This document shows, piece after piece, positions 8,572 through 15,556 of a stretch of 33,995 nucleotides of DNA; the first letter of the stretch is position 1; each line of letters opens with the position of its first letter. The translations under genes were made by a program, and so were the position numbers. Source of the DNA: JBDGRJ01 sp042218115 (lineage in GTDB: Bacteria; Patescibacteriota; Patescibacteriia; Magasanikbacterales; UBA922); the NCBI GenBank assembly GCA_042218115.1, contig JBDGRJ010000007.1, forward strand, positions 1 to 33,995. Reading direction: 5' to 3'. The notes beneath the pieces are model-generated. The model made no database searches. It was not told the DNA's origin and was given only the letters and a program-made list of their open reading frames with translations.

Positions 8572-9108
8572 TTACTGTACTTCTCTCTTTTCTTTTAATC
8601 TCTCGGTTATAGCTCTGGCAAAAGGAAGTGCTGAGTCCGAATCTACAGCAGTAATAACATCACCACTTACCGCCACCGGGTCTTCTTCTATATACTTAGC
8701 ATTATTTTGCTCCAGTATATCCCCCAATCTACCATCCTCATCCCAGCCGGTAGCTTGCTCTCCTTCCAGCACCCCTGCTCGGGCTAGTATTCTGGTGGAT
8801 ACCTGCATAGACCCATAGAGCTTATTTTCTTTTTTAGCTGAGACGGCTAAATTATAACACAGTGAGTTATTCAGATACTTTTCCGCACCAACCCCACCTA
8901 AGAAGAATACCCCGTCATATTTTGTCATATCAACCTCACTCAATGACATATCGACACTGGTTCTGGTGTCATCTTCAGCTATAGCGGTAGGAGTAATATC
9001 ACTGGCTGTCAAAACATTTATATCCTCCTCTTCAAGTGCATGCTTAGTCTGCTTGTACTCTTTCGGGTGATATCCGGTCCCGGCAATCACCAAAACAACT
9101 GTATCCAT
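8572..9108 (-). CDS. DJ-1/PfpI-family protein without the nucleophilic cysteine
   Basis: Protein of 178 residues from the ATG at 9108 (MDTVVLVIAGTGYHPKEY). A longer GTG start at 9141 would lie inside the left arm of the 142-bp inverted repeat and is less likely. The fold pattern fits DJ-1/PfpI: YDGVFFLGGVGAEKYL, then a nucleophile elbow, then ILARAGVLEGEQATGW. At the elbow, where the family has AICHGP, the sequence reads GSMQVS, so the catalytic Cys is replaced. Protease, deglycase or glyoxalase activity is thus unlikely in the usual form. Downstream of the unknown helical gene and the SpoU gene on the same strand. Confidence 0.78.
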   Translation of the reverse strand: MDTVVLVIAGTGYHPKEYKQTKHALEEEDINVLTASDITPTAIAEDDTRTSVDMSLSEVDMTKYDGVFFLGGVGAEKYLNNSLCYNLAVSAKKENKLYGSMQVSTRILARAGVLEGEQATGWDEDGRLGDILEQNNAKYIEEDPVAVSGDVITAVDSDSALPFARAITERLKEKREVQ

Positions 9109-9125
9109 AGCTTTATTATTTATTT

Positions 9126-9267
9126 GGTTAATTCTTGTCACTCGTGAGTGGGTTATAAGTCTAAATTAGCATGGTTTGGCTAGCTCTGCTAGTCAATAAT
9201 TTAGACTTATTCTAACTTATCTCTCGCTGGGAGATAAGTATAAACTCACGAGTGACAAGAATTAACC
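9126..9267. repeat. 142-bp nested perfect inverted repeat
   Basis: Outer arms 9126-9149 and 9244-9267 are perfect 24-bp reverse complements. Inside, 9155-9168 and 9197-9210 form a second perfect 14-bp pair capped by a small GGCTAG/CTAGTC hairpin (9178-9194). A third hairpin is ACTTATCTC/GAGATAAGT (9215-9239). The whole can fold as a branched stem. It fills the gap between the unknown helical gene (stop at 9262, inside the right arm) and the DJ-1-like gene. No target-site duplication flanks it and no T run follows on either strand. Confidence 0.9.
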
Positions 9268-9963
9268 CGCGAAGTTACGCCCCTCTTTTACATCCTTCCG
9301 TCCTTCAAAAAACTCAGGGGCATTCATAATCTCTTCATGATCCACGGATGAACCCATACCGGCCAAACTGTGCTCAAAAGCTTCTATCTGCTGTTTTATC
9401 TCCCCGACCAGCTCCGGGTGTTCATACTCATTATCAGCCAGATCTCGGAGCTGATCCAATTTGTCTTCTATATCTGATAATATCTCTTTGTGCTCTTCTA
9501 CTTTGCCCATATACTCATCCTTCTCAGAGCTCGTCACAAGTTGTCGCACGTGTTTTTTCACATCAGTTCTAGTCTGAGCCAGCGCTTGGTGTAGCTGCGT
9601 CCTATATTCCAGATCAAAAAACTGGGCCTGCTTGCCGGAATACAGATCTCTGAAAGTGTGCCCTTCTTTTTTGAACTCTTTATATTCAACCTTGAACTTA
9701 TTTGGCATCTTGGTCAAAAATATCTTCTCTCCTATTTTTCCCTCATACAAATCAACAAACTCATGAAACGCCTTTCGGTAGGGCCAAATAGCTTTCCCAA
9801 ACTTTATTACTACTTCTTCCACATCATCTTTCTTTAGAGACATGTTATTTTCTACTTGGTCCAGGGCTTCCTTCATATTTTTACTAACTTCATCGGGCAC
9901 CAATGGGGGTAAATCCTTATACATCTGCCTGAAAAAACTAACAGTATGATTGTATGTATCCAT
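9262..9963 (-). CDS. Unknown helical protein
   Basis: Protein of 233 residues with no recognised domain. The sequence is strongly helical and charged, with no signal peptide or membrane helix. Residues 130-200 have heptad-like spacing suggestive of coiled coil (for example VEEHKEILSDIEDKLDQL). An aromatic segment, WPYRKAFHEFVDLYEGK, lies near residue 60. The ATG at 9963 sits 1 nt after the SpoU methyltransferase stop, so the two are co-transcribed. Its stop codon lies inside the right arm of the 24-bp inverted repeat. Function not assigned. Confidence 0.7.
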   Translation of the reverse strand: MDTYNHTVSFFRQMYKDLPPLVPDEVSKNMKEALDQVENNMSLKKDDVEEVVIKFGKAIWPYRKAFHEFVDLYEGKIGEKIFLTKMPNKFKVEYKEFKKEGHTFRDLYSGKQAQFFDLEYRTQLHQALAQTRTDVKKHVRQLVTSSEKDEYMGKVEEHKEILSDIEDKLDQLRDLADNEYEHPELVGEIKQQIEAFEHSLAGMGSSVDHEEIMNAPEFFEGRKDVKEGRNFAG

Positions 9964-9964
9964 A

Positions 9965-10417
9965 TTAGTTTGTTATTGAATGAAGAGCAACTCCGGTCGC
10001 TACACTGACATTTAGGCTATCCTTCTTTCCATGCATAGGTATATGCACTACCCTATCGCACAGCTCAATTAGCTCTTCGTTCATACCACTGACTTCTTCT
10101 CCGACAACCAGGGCTAGCTTATCATCAAAATCAACCTTTTCAATATTTTCACTGTTTCCAGTCTTTTCCAGTCCGATCACCTCAAACCCGTCCCCCTTCA
10201 GATCATTGACTAAATTCTCTGCATCTTCAGCTTGCCCCCAGTCAACCCATTTTTCAGCCCCGAGAGCGACCTTTTCAACCTTTCTTTTATCCGGGGTAGG
10301 AGTGTATCCAACCAGAAAAACCTTATCCACCCCAAAACAATCAGCCACACGAAACATCGCACCTACATTGTGACAAGACCTTATATTTGGTAAAACTAAA
10401 TTTAACTGCTTGTTCAT
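9965..10417 (-). CDS. SpoU/TrmH-family RNA 2'-O-methyltransferase
   Basis: SPOUT-fold methyltransferase of 150 residues, predicted to methylate a ribose in tRNA or rRNA using S-adenosylmethionine. The three family motifs are visible: NIRSCHNVGAMFRVADCFGV (motif 1, about 11-30), ALVVGEEVSGMNEELIELC (motif 2, about 101-119) and SLNVSVATGVALH (motif 3, about 134-146). It lacks the extra N-terminal RNA-binding domain of RlmB-type enzymes, so it is a minimal catalytic unit close to TrmL/TrmH types. First gene of a likely three-gene minus-strand transcript. The RNA target is unknown. Confidence 0.88.
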   Translation of the reverse strand: MNKQLNLVLPNIRSCHNVGAMFRVADCFGVDKVFLVGYTPTPDKRKVEKVALGAEKWVDWGQAEDAENLVNDLKGDGFEVIGLEKTGNSENIEKVDFDDKLALVVGEEVSGMNEELIELCDRVVHIPMHGKKDSLNVSVATGVALHSITN

Positions 10418-10435
10418 ATAATGGTTTCTAACTAA

Positions 10436-10463
10436 ATACTAACAGAATTTTCAGTTTTTTCAA
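10436..10463 (-). promoter_or_regulatory. Possible promoter of the SpoU gene
   Basis: Minus strand TTGAAA (10458-10463), 16-nt spacer, TAGTAT (10436-10441), about 20 nt before the ATG at 10417. The same divergent gap holds TATAAT at 10488-10493 on the plus strand, with only a weak -35 (TTGTTA at 15-nt spacing), which could serve the recombinase gene. Confidence 0.4.
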
Positions 10464-10529
10464 CTTTTGTTAATAAAATTAGTTTACTATAATAAGTTTC
10501 GCAATGTAAGTTATATCTAAAACTGGGTC

Positions 10530-11486
10530 ATGAGTAAAATAACAAAATTGAAGCAAGAATTTCTGCAATATCAAAGAGATGAAAAAGGCAGAACCAAAAA
10601 AACTATCAAAAACTATGATCTGTATTTAGAAAGATTTATAGACTGGTTCAATCAAAGCAGACCAAGCAAAATCACCCAGGAAACTGCCAGCCAGTACAAA
10701 CAGTGGTTATCGAACTACCGAGATGAATACGGAGAAAAAATAAAACCAAATACACAAAACTACCATCTAATAGCGCTGCGGTCTTTTCTTCGCTACCTAA
10801 AAGAGCTGGAAATAAATACGATATCCCCCTCAAAAATTGAACTCAATGATATTCCTGATAAAGAGATGGTTTTTTTGGATAAAAAAGATATAAAACATCT
10901 ACTAAAAAGCCCAAAACTCAAAAAAGAGGACAGTAAAACTAAACAAAAAAGAAAACTTAGAGATAAAGCGATACTAGAGCTTCTGATCTCAAACGGACTC
11001 AAAGTTTCTCAACTGCAAAAGATAAAAAAAGAGAATATCTCCGGTAAAACTTTCCATCCACCCAACCACCAAGCTAATAAGCTGCCGCTATCAGCCAATA
11101 CCAAAGATAAGATAGAAGATTATCTATCCTCTAGATCAGACTCCAACCCCTACTTATTCATCTCTCATGATAATAGAAGTGAATCTAAAAACTCACCTGA
11201 ATTTAAAGGCATCTCCCCCAGATCTGTACAAAGATTAGTAAAAAAACATGCTAAATCAATCGGCCTGTCTATGCAAGCCACCCCAAATGTGTTGCGAAAC
11301 TCTTGTATTTTACACCTACTATCAATAATAGATAACTTAACCTCGGCCCAAAGATACTTAAACCATAAAACAATCACTACTACCAGACACTACAAACATC
11401 TGGCCGGTAAAAAAATAGATCAAGACCAATCTATTTTCAATGATATGTACAAAGATATTGTTGACAAAATTGCTAAAAAACCCTAA
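10530..11486 (+). CDS. Xer-like tyrosine recombinase with altered active-site residues
   Basis: Protein of 318 residues with the two-part Xer layout: an N-terminal SAM-like core-binding domain (about 1-95) and a C-terminal catalytic domain. Comparison with XerC/XerD shows LLISNGLKVSQL where LLYATGLRVSEL is usual (catalytic Arg I replaced by Lys), and TPNVLRNS where PHxLRH is usual (first His replaced by Asn; second Arg kept). The LNH His and the nucleophile Tyr in TTRHYKH are present. It could be a degenerate or specialised Xer, or a DNA-binding relic. tRNA-Arg starts 14 nt downstream, and that tRNA's promoter overlaps the 3' end of this gene. Confidence 0.82.
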   Translation: MSKITKLKQEFLQYQRDEKGRTKKTIKNYDLYLERFIDWFNQSRPSKITQETASQYKQWLSNYRDEYGEKIKPNTQNYHLIALRSFLRYLKELEINTISPSKIELNDIPDKEMVFLDKKDIKHLLKSPKLKKEDSKTKQKRKLRDKAILELLISNGLKVSQLQKIKKENISGKTFHPPNHQANKLPLSANTKDKIEDYLSSRSDSNPYLFISHDNRSESKNSPEFKGISPRSVQRLVKKHAKSIGLSMQATPNVLRNSCILHLLSIIDNLTSAQRYLNHKTITTTRHYKHLAGKKIDQDQSIFNDMYKDIVDKIAKKP

Positions 11487-11489
11487 AAT
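11461..11489 (+). promoter_or_regulatory. Promoter of tRNA-Arg inside the recombinase 3' end
   Basis: TTGACA (11461-11466), exactly 17 nt, TAAAAT (11484-11489). The -10 element contains the TAA stop codon of the recombinase gene. The predicted start lies a few bases before the tRNA at 11501. Confidence 0.75.
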
Positions 11490-11500
11490 TCCTACGTCAA

Positions 11501-11572
11501 ACCCCGATAGTTTAATGGATAAAACACTGGCCTTCTAAGCCGGGGATGCAGGTTCGATTCCTGCTCGGGGTA
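11501..11572 (+). tRNA. tRNA-Arg (anticodon TCT)
   Basis: Cloverleaf: acceptor ACCCCGA with TCGGGGT, D arm GTTT/AAAC, anticodon stem CTGGC/GCCGG with loop CTTCTAA, T arm GCAGG/CCTGC with loop TTCGATT, discriminator A at 11572. Anticodon TCT at 11534-11536 reads AGA/AGG. CCA is not encoded. Confidence 0.96.
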
Positions 11573-11579
11573 CTAAGTC

Positions 11580-11608
11580 TTTACAATTTAGTGATAAAAT
11601 AGTACAAT
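11580..11608 (+). promoter_or_regulatory. Promoter of tRNA-His
   Basis: TTTACA (11580-11585), 17-nt spacer, TACAAT (11603-11608), about 25 nt before the tRNA. This gives tRNA-His its own promoter in the 60-nt gap after tRNA-Arg. Confidence 0.6.
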
Positions 11609-11632
11609 CTTGGTAAGTTTTGCCCCCAGAGG

Positions 11633-11704
11633 GGTGGCTATGGTGTAGTGGTAGCACAGCGCCCTGTGGCGGCGCTGGGACGGGTTCAAATCCCGTTAGC
11701 CACC
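11633..11704 (+). tRNA. tRNA-His (anticodon GTG)
   Basis: Acceptor GTGGCTA/TAGCCAC with the extra G at position -1 (11633) facing C73 (11704), the hallmark of tRNA-His. Anticodon loop CTGTGGC gives GTG. T arm ACGGG/CCCGT with loop TTCAAAT. CCA is not encoded. Short C/G palindromes flank it: CCCC AGA GGGG just before and ACCCCC TT GGGGGT overlapping the 3' end, the latter followed by AATTTTTATTTT, which could terminate the transcript. Confidence 0.95.
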
Positions 11705-11734
11705 CCCTTGGGGGTAATTTTTATTTTCACACCC

Positions 11735-12739
11735 ATGGATACACTAATTATCTCAGTCTCAATCGGTTCCGGCCACACCAAAGCCGGAGAAGCGCTAGCA
11801 AAAAGACTTGAAAAGCAAGGCCAACATGTCGAGCATATTGATTTTTTAAATTTTGTCCCCGGCCTGATCAAACAATCACTCAGAGGCAGCTACAACTTTT
11901 TAACCTACAGAACCCCATCCATCTGGAAATTTTTATTTGATGCTTCAAACAATCAACTATCAAGTAAAATTACAAACGAGCTTTCATCTATAGCTTTAGG
12001 CGCAACAACCTTCAAATTAAAACAATACATAGAAGATAACAGCCCGGATAAAATAATCTGCACCCACTTTTTTCCTCCTCCTGTTATCTTAAATCACTTT
12101 AATTTAGATATAGAAACCTGCACTCTGATTACAGACTACGGAGCACATCAGGTCTGGACGCACCCCAACATCAGTAAATACTTTGTAGCTGCCAAAACAA
12201 CAAAACAGCAGCTCACACGACTGGGGGCCCCGAAAGAAAAGATAGAGGTCACCGGTATCCCCACAGATCCTAAATTTGAACAAAAAGAACCAAAAGACGA
12301 GATTCTTAACAAAATCAATCTACCTGAACAAAAGACCATATTAATATTAAGCGGAGGGCAGGGTCTAGCTCAGATAGACAATATAATTAAAAAACTGCTA
12401 AAAATTAAACAAAGCTACAATTTAGTCGCTGTAGCAGGTAAAAATAGCAGTTTAGAGCGAAAAATAAAAAATATTAAAAGTCCGGATCACATACATTACA
12501 AACCACTAGGTTGGACTGACAAAATCGCACAATACATGAAGGTATCAGAGATGGTAATCTCTAAACCGGGTGGAATGACTACAGCTGAGTGCATCAAGAC
12601 AAAAACACCTCTACTAGCCTTCAGCCCTATTCCGGGCCAAGAAGAGCTTAATGCCGAGTATATTATAGAAAATAATCACGGTTGGCTAGCAAAAAACGAA
12701 GAAGATGTCATGGAGAAAACTAAAGAAGTTTTAGGTTAG
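11735..12739 (+). CDS. MGDG synthase/MurG-type glycosyltransferase
   Basis: GT-B fold enzyme of 334 residues that would move a sugar from a nucleotide sugar onto a lipid or similar acceptor at the inner membrane face. ATG at 11735 is chosen because longer frames run into tRNA-His. The N-terminal MGDG-synthase-type domain begins MDTLIISVSIGSGHTKAGEAL, with the GSGH loop, and continues with TLITDYGAHQVWTHP. The C-terminal nucleotide-sugar domain has ILSGGQGLAQ and VISKPGGMTTAEC. This fits diacylglycerol glycosyltransferases such as UgtP; a MurG-like role is less likely because of the N-terminal domain. Its end overlaps the convergent minus-strand gene by 4 bp. Confidence 0.85.
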   Translation: MDTLIISVSIGSGHTKAGEALAKRLEKQGQHVEHIDFLNFVPGLIKQSLRGSYNFLTYRTPSIWKFLFDASNNQLSSKITNELSSIALGATTFKLKQYIEDNSPDKIICTHFFPPPVILNHFNLDIETCTLITDYGAHQVWTHPNISKYFVAAKTTKQQLTRLGAPKEKIEVTGIPTDPKFEQKEPKDEILNKINLPEQKTILILSGGQGLAQIDNIIKKLLKIKQSYNLVAVAGKNSSLERKIKNIKSPDHIHYKPLGWTDKIAQYMKVSEMVISKPGGMTTAECIKTKTPLLAFSPIPGQEELNAEYIIENNHGWLAKNEEDVMEKTKEVLG

Positions 12740-13323
12740 TAGCTCCAACCCCAGGTTGTCTCCTTCTTTTCTTGTCTGGGGGGCAGATCAGTAGGCTGCT
12801 TTTTTATTCTTCCTTCCGGCTCTTGTTCCAGCTTTATCTTGGTACAGAAGGGTTTATCCGGGTCACATGCTGGTTTGGTTCCTCGATAAAGAGAGTCCAT
12901 TACAAAATTGGTAATGCCGTAAGAAGCTAATATAACCAAAATACCTATAGTAGCAGTAAGCAGTGTGCTTTTTCCATCCTCCAGCTTTTCTTCGTTTCCC
13001 CTGGAGGTTAGTATCAAATAACCACCATATACGGTATAACCCAAAGCGACTATCCCGACCAGCCCCAAAGCCCATCTTATTATCATAGCGACTACCACTC
13101 TCGGATCTTGGGTTTCTTCTCCTACTTGAGCGCCCTCCTTTCCCCTAAATGCCTTACTTTGTTGTTCGTACTTTTCTTTTACAGACTCCCCGGTAGTGGT
13201 TTGGGTTTTCTGAGCAGAAACCTCTGGAGTAAATAAAATAGTGCTACATAAAAATAAAGCGAAACTTACAGCGGTTATTTTGAAAAAACTTCTTAAGTTC
13301 ATATTGCCTAAAAATATATACAT
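12736..13323 (-). CDS. Pilin-like two-helix protein (array member 10, last)
   Basis: Protein of up to 195 residues (188 if the inner ATG at 13302, MNLRSFFKI, is used; that gives the cleaner signal peptide, ending near EVSA-QKT). A linker follows the signal peptide, then helix 1 (AMIIRWALGLVGIVALGYTVY), the family loop YGGYLILTSRGNEEKLEDGK, and helix 2 (TATIGILVILASYGITNFV). The C-terminal tail of about 45 residues is charged, Pro-rich, has two Cys and ends WGWSY. It is the longest plain tail in the array. Similar to TrbC/VirB2-type pilins by pattern. Last gene of the run; starts 3 nt after the preceding stop. Confidence 0.82.
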   Translation of the reverse strand: MYIFLGNMNLRSFFKITAVSFALFLCSTILFTPEVSAQKTQTTTGESVKEKYEQQSKAFRGKEGAQVGEETQDPRVVVAMIIRWALGLVGIVALGYTVYGGYLILTSRGNEEKLEDGKSTLLTATIGILVILASYGITNFVMDSLYRGTKPACDPDKPFCTKIKLEQEPEGRIKKQPTDLPPRQEKKETTWGWSY

Positions 13324-13326
13324 TAG

Positions 13327-13815
13327 TTATAGACCGAACCAGTCTTCAGCCGGGTTAGTAGTCTCTTGTTCTTTCTGTTCGAGCTCCCCCTGAAGTCCAG
13401 CTTGCTTTACTCCCTCAGTAACAAATAAGGTAATGCTATAGGATAACAGCACTATAATAAGACCGACCACTGCTCTGAGGGCTGTTTTTCTGGCTTTTTT
13501 AATCTTTTCACTTCGACCCCGAGAAGTTACCAACCAATAACCGGCCATTAGCAATAATACTAAGAACACAGTGCCGGCAAAACCCAATGCAACCTTTATT
13601 ACTTGGGCTATAAACGCTTGCGGCGCAACCGGGTCTTCTTTTCTGCCCGAAGCGGCATCCAGCTGTCCTTCTACACTTGATTCCAGAGAGGGATTACTGC
13701 CGCCTTTTGTTTTCTGTTTGTGCTTGCTGGCCCAAGCTGAATCAAATACGAACAAGCTGGAAAATAATAGAAATAGACTCAACAACCCCGCCCCGACATA
13801 CTTGTTATTATTCAT
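13327..13815 (-). CDS. Pilin-like two-helix protein (array member 9)
   Basis: Protein of 162 residues: signal peptide ending near SAWA-SKHK, a polar linker, helix 1 (VALGFAGTVFLVLLLMAGYWL), loop VTSRGRSEKIKKARKT, helix 2 (AVVGLIIVLLSYSITLFV), and a Gln/Glu-rich tail ending NPAEDWFGL. The usual YGG before the loop is MAG. It has one of the few clear Shine-Dalgarno sites in the block (AGGAG 7 nt before the ATG at 13815). Role inferred as a membrane-inserted structural subunit. Confidence 0.82.
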   Translation of the reverse strand: MNNNKYVGAGLLSLFLLFSSLFVFDSAWASKHKQKTKGGSNPSLESSVEGQLDAASGRKEDPVAPQAFIAQVIKVALGFAGTVFLVLLLMAGYWLVTSRGRSEKIKKARKTALRAVVGLIIVLLSYSITLFVTEGVKQAGLQGELEQKEQETTNPAEDWFGL

Positions 13816-13824
13816 GATATGCTC

Positions 13825-14214
13825 CTAACTTAAAAGATCCATAAATGTAGAAACCGCATAATCGGAAATACTAAAGGCGCCTACAGCAATAATTAGCCCA
13901 ATGACCGCGGCAGTAATTATTCTCTGTGCCTTGTCAACTTGATCCTCGTTACCTCGAGCCGTCATCCAAAGGAAACCACCATACACCATCAGTACTGTAA
14001 ATATAATACCGATAAACGACATTGCTGCTTTTATAATCTGCCCAATCTGCTCCGCAAAAGTCTGCTCAGTAGTCTGATCCGGTTTATACCCCGCCTCTTC
14101 AGCTGCATTTTTGAGCAAGCCATTTCCTCCTATATCCACCGCCCCAGCAGTATTTGGAAGCAGTATTGAAAAAGAAAAAACAATTATTGTAGCTATATAC
14201 AAAAATTTAGGCAT
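13825..14214 (-). CDS. Pilin-like two-helix protein (array member 8)
   Basis: Protein of 129 residues: signal peptide ending near TAGA-VDIG, short linker, helix 1 (AAMSFIGIIFTVLMVYGG), loop FLWMTARGNEDQVDKAQR, helix 2 (AAVIGLIIAVGAFSISDYAV), tail of six residues. The loop is nearly identical to that of member 5 (MTARGNEDQV), pointing to duplication. Begins 1 nt after the previous stop. Confidence 0.82.
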   Translation of the reverse strand: MPKFLYIATIIVFSFSILLPNTAGAVDIGGNGLLKNAAEEAGYKPDQTTEQTFAEQIGQIIKAAMSFIGIIFTVLMVYGGFLWMTARGNEDQVDKAQRIITAAVIGLIIAVGAFSISDYAVSTFMDLLS

Positions 14215-14215
14215 A

Positions 14216-14596
14216 CTAAGTTACTGAGCCAGTTACAAGTACAGTAATGGCATAGGCCGTAATGACTATGAACATTCCTATCACAGTAGCTGTCATTATA
14301 TCTCTAGCCTTTTCAATCTTATCTTCCTGACCTCTGGAAGTCATCCAAAGAAAGCCCGCATACACCATCAAAACCAAAAAGATTACTCCTACCAACTGAA
14401 GCACTATACGAATCCCACTACCTATCATAGTCCCCAAATCGCCCTCTTCTTTAGAAACACCGGCTGCATTGCCGGATTGCTGCAGTTTGTTTTGTGCTCT
14501 ATCGATAAAACTACCGTGAACAGAGTGGAGCGGAACCAAAAGCAAAGCAAACACTAACAATGAAGTTGTTATTTTTTTAACTTTACCCATATTCAT
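14216..14596 (-). CDS. Pilin-like two-helix protein (array member 7)
   Basis: Protein of 126 residues: signal peptide ending near SVHG-SFID, a linker with Gln and Asn, helix 1 (IVLQLVGVIFLVLMVYAG), loop FLWMTSRGQEDKIEKARD, helix 2 (ATVIGMFIVITAYAITVLV), almost no tail. Its ATG at 14596 overlaps the TGA stop of the preceding gene (ATGA), so translation is probably coupled. That TGA stop also shows that UGA ends translation here. Confidence 0.83.
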   Translation of the reverse strand: MNMGKVKKITTSLLVFALLLVPLHSVHGSFIDRAQNKLQQSGNAAGVSKEEGDLGTMIGSGIRIVLQLVGVIFLVLMVYAGFLWMTSRGQEDKIEKARDIMTATVIGMFIVITAYAITVLVTGSVT

Positions 14597-14898
14597 AGTG
14601 TACCAAAAAAGAAATTAACTATTGCATAAGCCGCTAATATTATAGCAAGCCCGATCGAAGCCCGAAAGACGGTATTTCTGGCCGCCTGAACCTCATCTTC
14701 GTTACCTCTAGATGTCATCCATCTTATACCCCCATACACCATCAAGACCAGAAAAATCAGCCCAACTATTGAAAAGATAACATTGATTACCAACCCGACC
14801 ATCTGAGGCACTCCCTCCTGGGGTACACCGGCTCCTCCTGCTACTTGGCCGGTAAAATTTGATATGTCACCTGCGTCTGGTCTTTGGGTTAAATTCAT
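14593..14898 (-). CDS. Pilin-like two-helix protein without signal peptide (array member 6)
   Basis: The shortest member, 101 residues. It lacks the N-terminal signal peptide that most others have and begins directly with a polar Gly/Gln-rich linker (MNLTQRPDAGDISNFTGQ). Then come helix 1 (VINVIFSIVGLIFLVLMVYGG), loop IRWMTSRGNEDEVQAARN and helix 2 (ASIGLAIILAAYAIVNFFF). It may be inserted by a different route or use helix 1 as an uncleaved anchor. Starts 9 nt after the stop of member 5. Confidence 0.82.
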   Translation of the reverse strand: MNLTQRPDAGDISNFTGQVAGGAGVPQEGVPQMVGLVINVIFSIVGLIFLVLMVYGGIRWMTSRGNEDEVQAARNTVFRASIGLAIILAAYAIVNFFFGTL

Positions 14899-14907
14899 AT
14901 AAACAAA

Positions 14908-15555
14908 CTATTTACAACAAAACTGCTGACCCGAACACCCAATAACAGAACCACTATTGCTGGCACACTGTTGTGGAGAGGATACACATTTAGTAGGACA
15001 ACCGGAATTTTGACCCACCTTGCAACACAACTTATTTCCTGAGCACCCCTGTAGATTAGCACTATTGCGTGGACACTGGGTTGCTTTTTGAACACACTTT
15101 GTTGGGCAGCTATTTCCACTACCTCCTGATGCTTGGTTCCCCCCACCTTGACCGCCCTGCAAACTTTGCAGTACGAAATTAGTAATGGCGTAGGAGGCCA
15201 ACACTATCACCACGCCGATACTGGCTGCTATAATAGTATTTCTACCTCTCTGAACCTGATCTTCATTTCCCCGGGCCGTCATCCAAAGGATTCCGCCATA
15301 AACAACCAACACGAAAAAGACCACACCTACCAAAGACAACCCCCAACCAATGACGTTCCCGGCAATAGTGTTAACATCGCTGGGGTATTTATTCAGCCCG
15401 GCTGCTTTAGCTGAAGTTTGGAGCCCATGAGTGCCGTCTTGCCCGCTGCTATTCTGGTTTTGTGCGACTACATCAGCTGGATAAATGAGAAATGTAAGGA
15501 GAAAGAGTAGTATTAATAAAAAAGAAGTTGTTTTGCTGAAATTGGATAAACTCAT
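14908..15555 (-). CDS. Pilin-like protein with two Cys-rich C-terminal repeats (array member 5)
   Basis: Protein of 215 residues from the ATG at 15555, 1 nt after the previous stop; a longer frame to 15600 would overlap that gene. Signal peptide ends near DVVA-QNQN. Helix 1 (VIGWGLSLVGVVFFVLVVYGG), loop ILWMTARGNEDQVQRGRN and helix 2 (ASIGVVIVLASYAITNFVL) are followed by a Gly-rich spacer. Two repeats of about 30 residues follow, each with six Cys: CPTKCVQKATQCPRN...GCSGNKLCCK and CPTKCVSSPQQCASN...GCSGQQFCCK. By the topology of the family the repeats lie outside the membrane and probably form disulfide knots. No other member has this domain. Confidence 0.84.
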   Translation of the reverse strand: MSLSNFSKTTSFLLILLFLLTFLIYPADVVAQNQNSSGQDGTHGLQTSAKAAGLNKYPSDVNTIAGNVIGWGLSLVGVVFFVLVVYGGILWMTARGNEDQVQRGRNTIIAASIGVVIVLASYAITNFVLQSLQGGQGGGNQASGGSGNSCPTKCVQKATQCPRNSANLQGCSGNKLCCKVGQNSGCPTKCVSSPQQCASNSGSVIGCSGQQFCCK

Positions 15556-15556
15556 A

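Noticed and set aside
9126..9267. Simple rho-independent terminator
   Set aside because: No T run follows the arms on either strand, and the stem is far longer and branched.
10530..11704. Integrated mobile element marked by recombinase next to tRNA genes
   Set aside because: The tRNA 5' end, not the 3' end, faces the recombinase; no repeated tRNA 3' segment was seen and no phage or conjugation genes follow.
11648..11734. Longer N-terminus for the glycosyltransferase
   Set aside because: That stretch is tRNA-His; the family N-terminus begins at the ATG at 11735.
14593..14595. Possible UGA=Gly recoding, as in some candidate phyla
   Set aside because: The gene at 14593-14898 ends in TGA at the natural family end and overlaps the next ATG, so UGA is a stop here.
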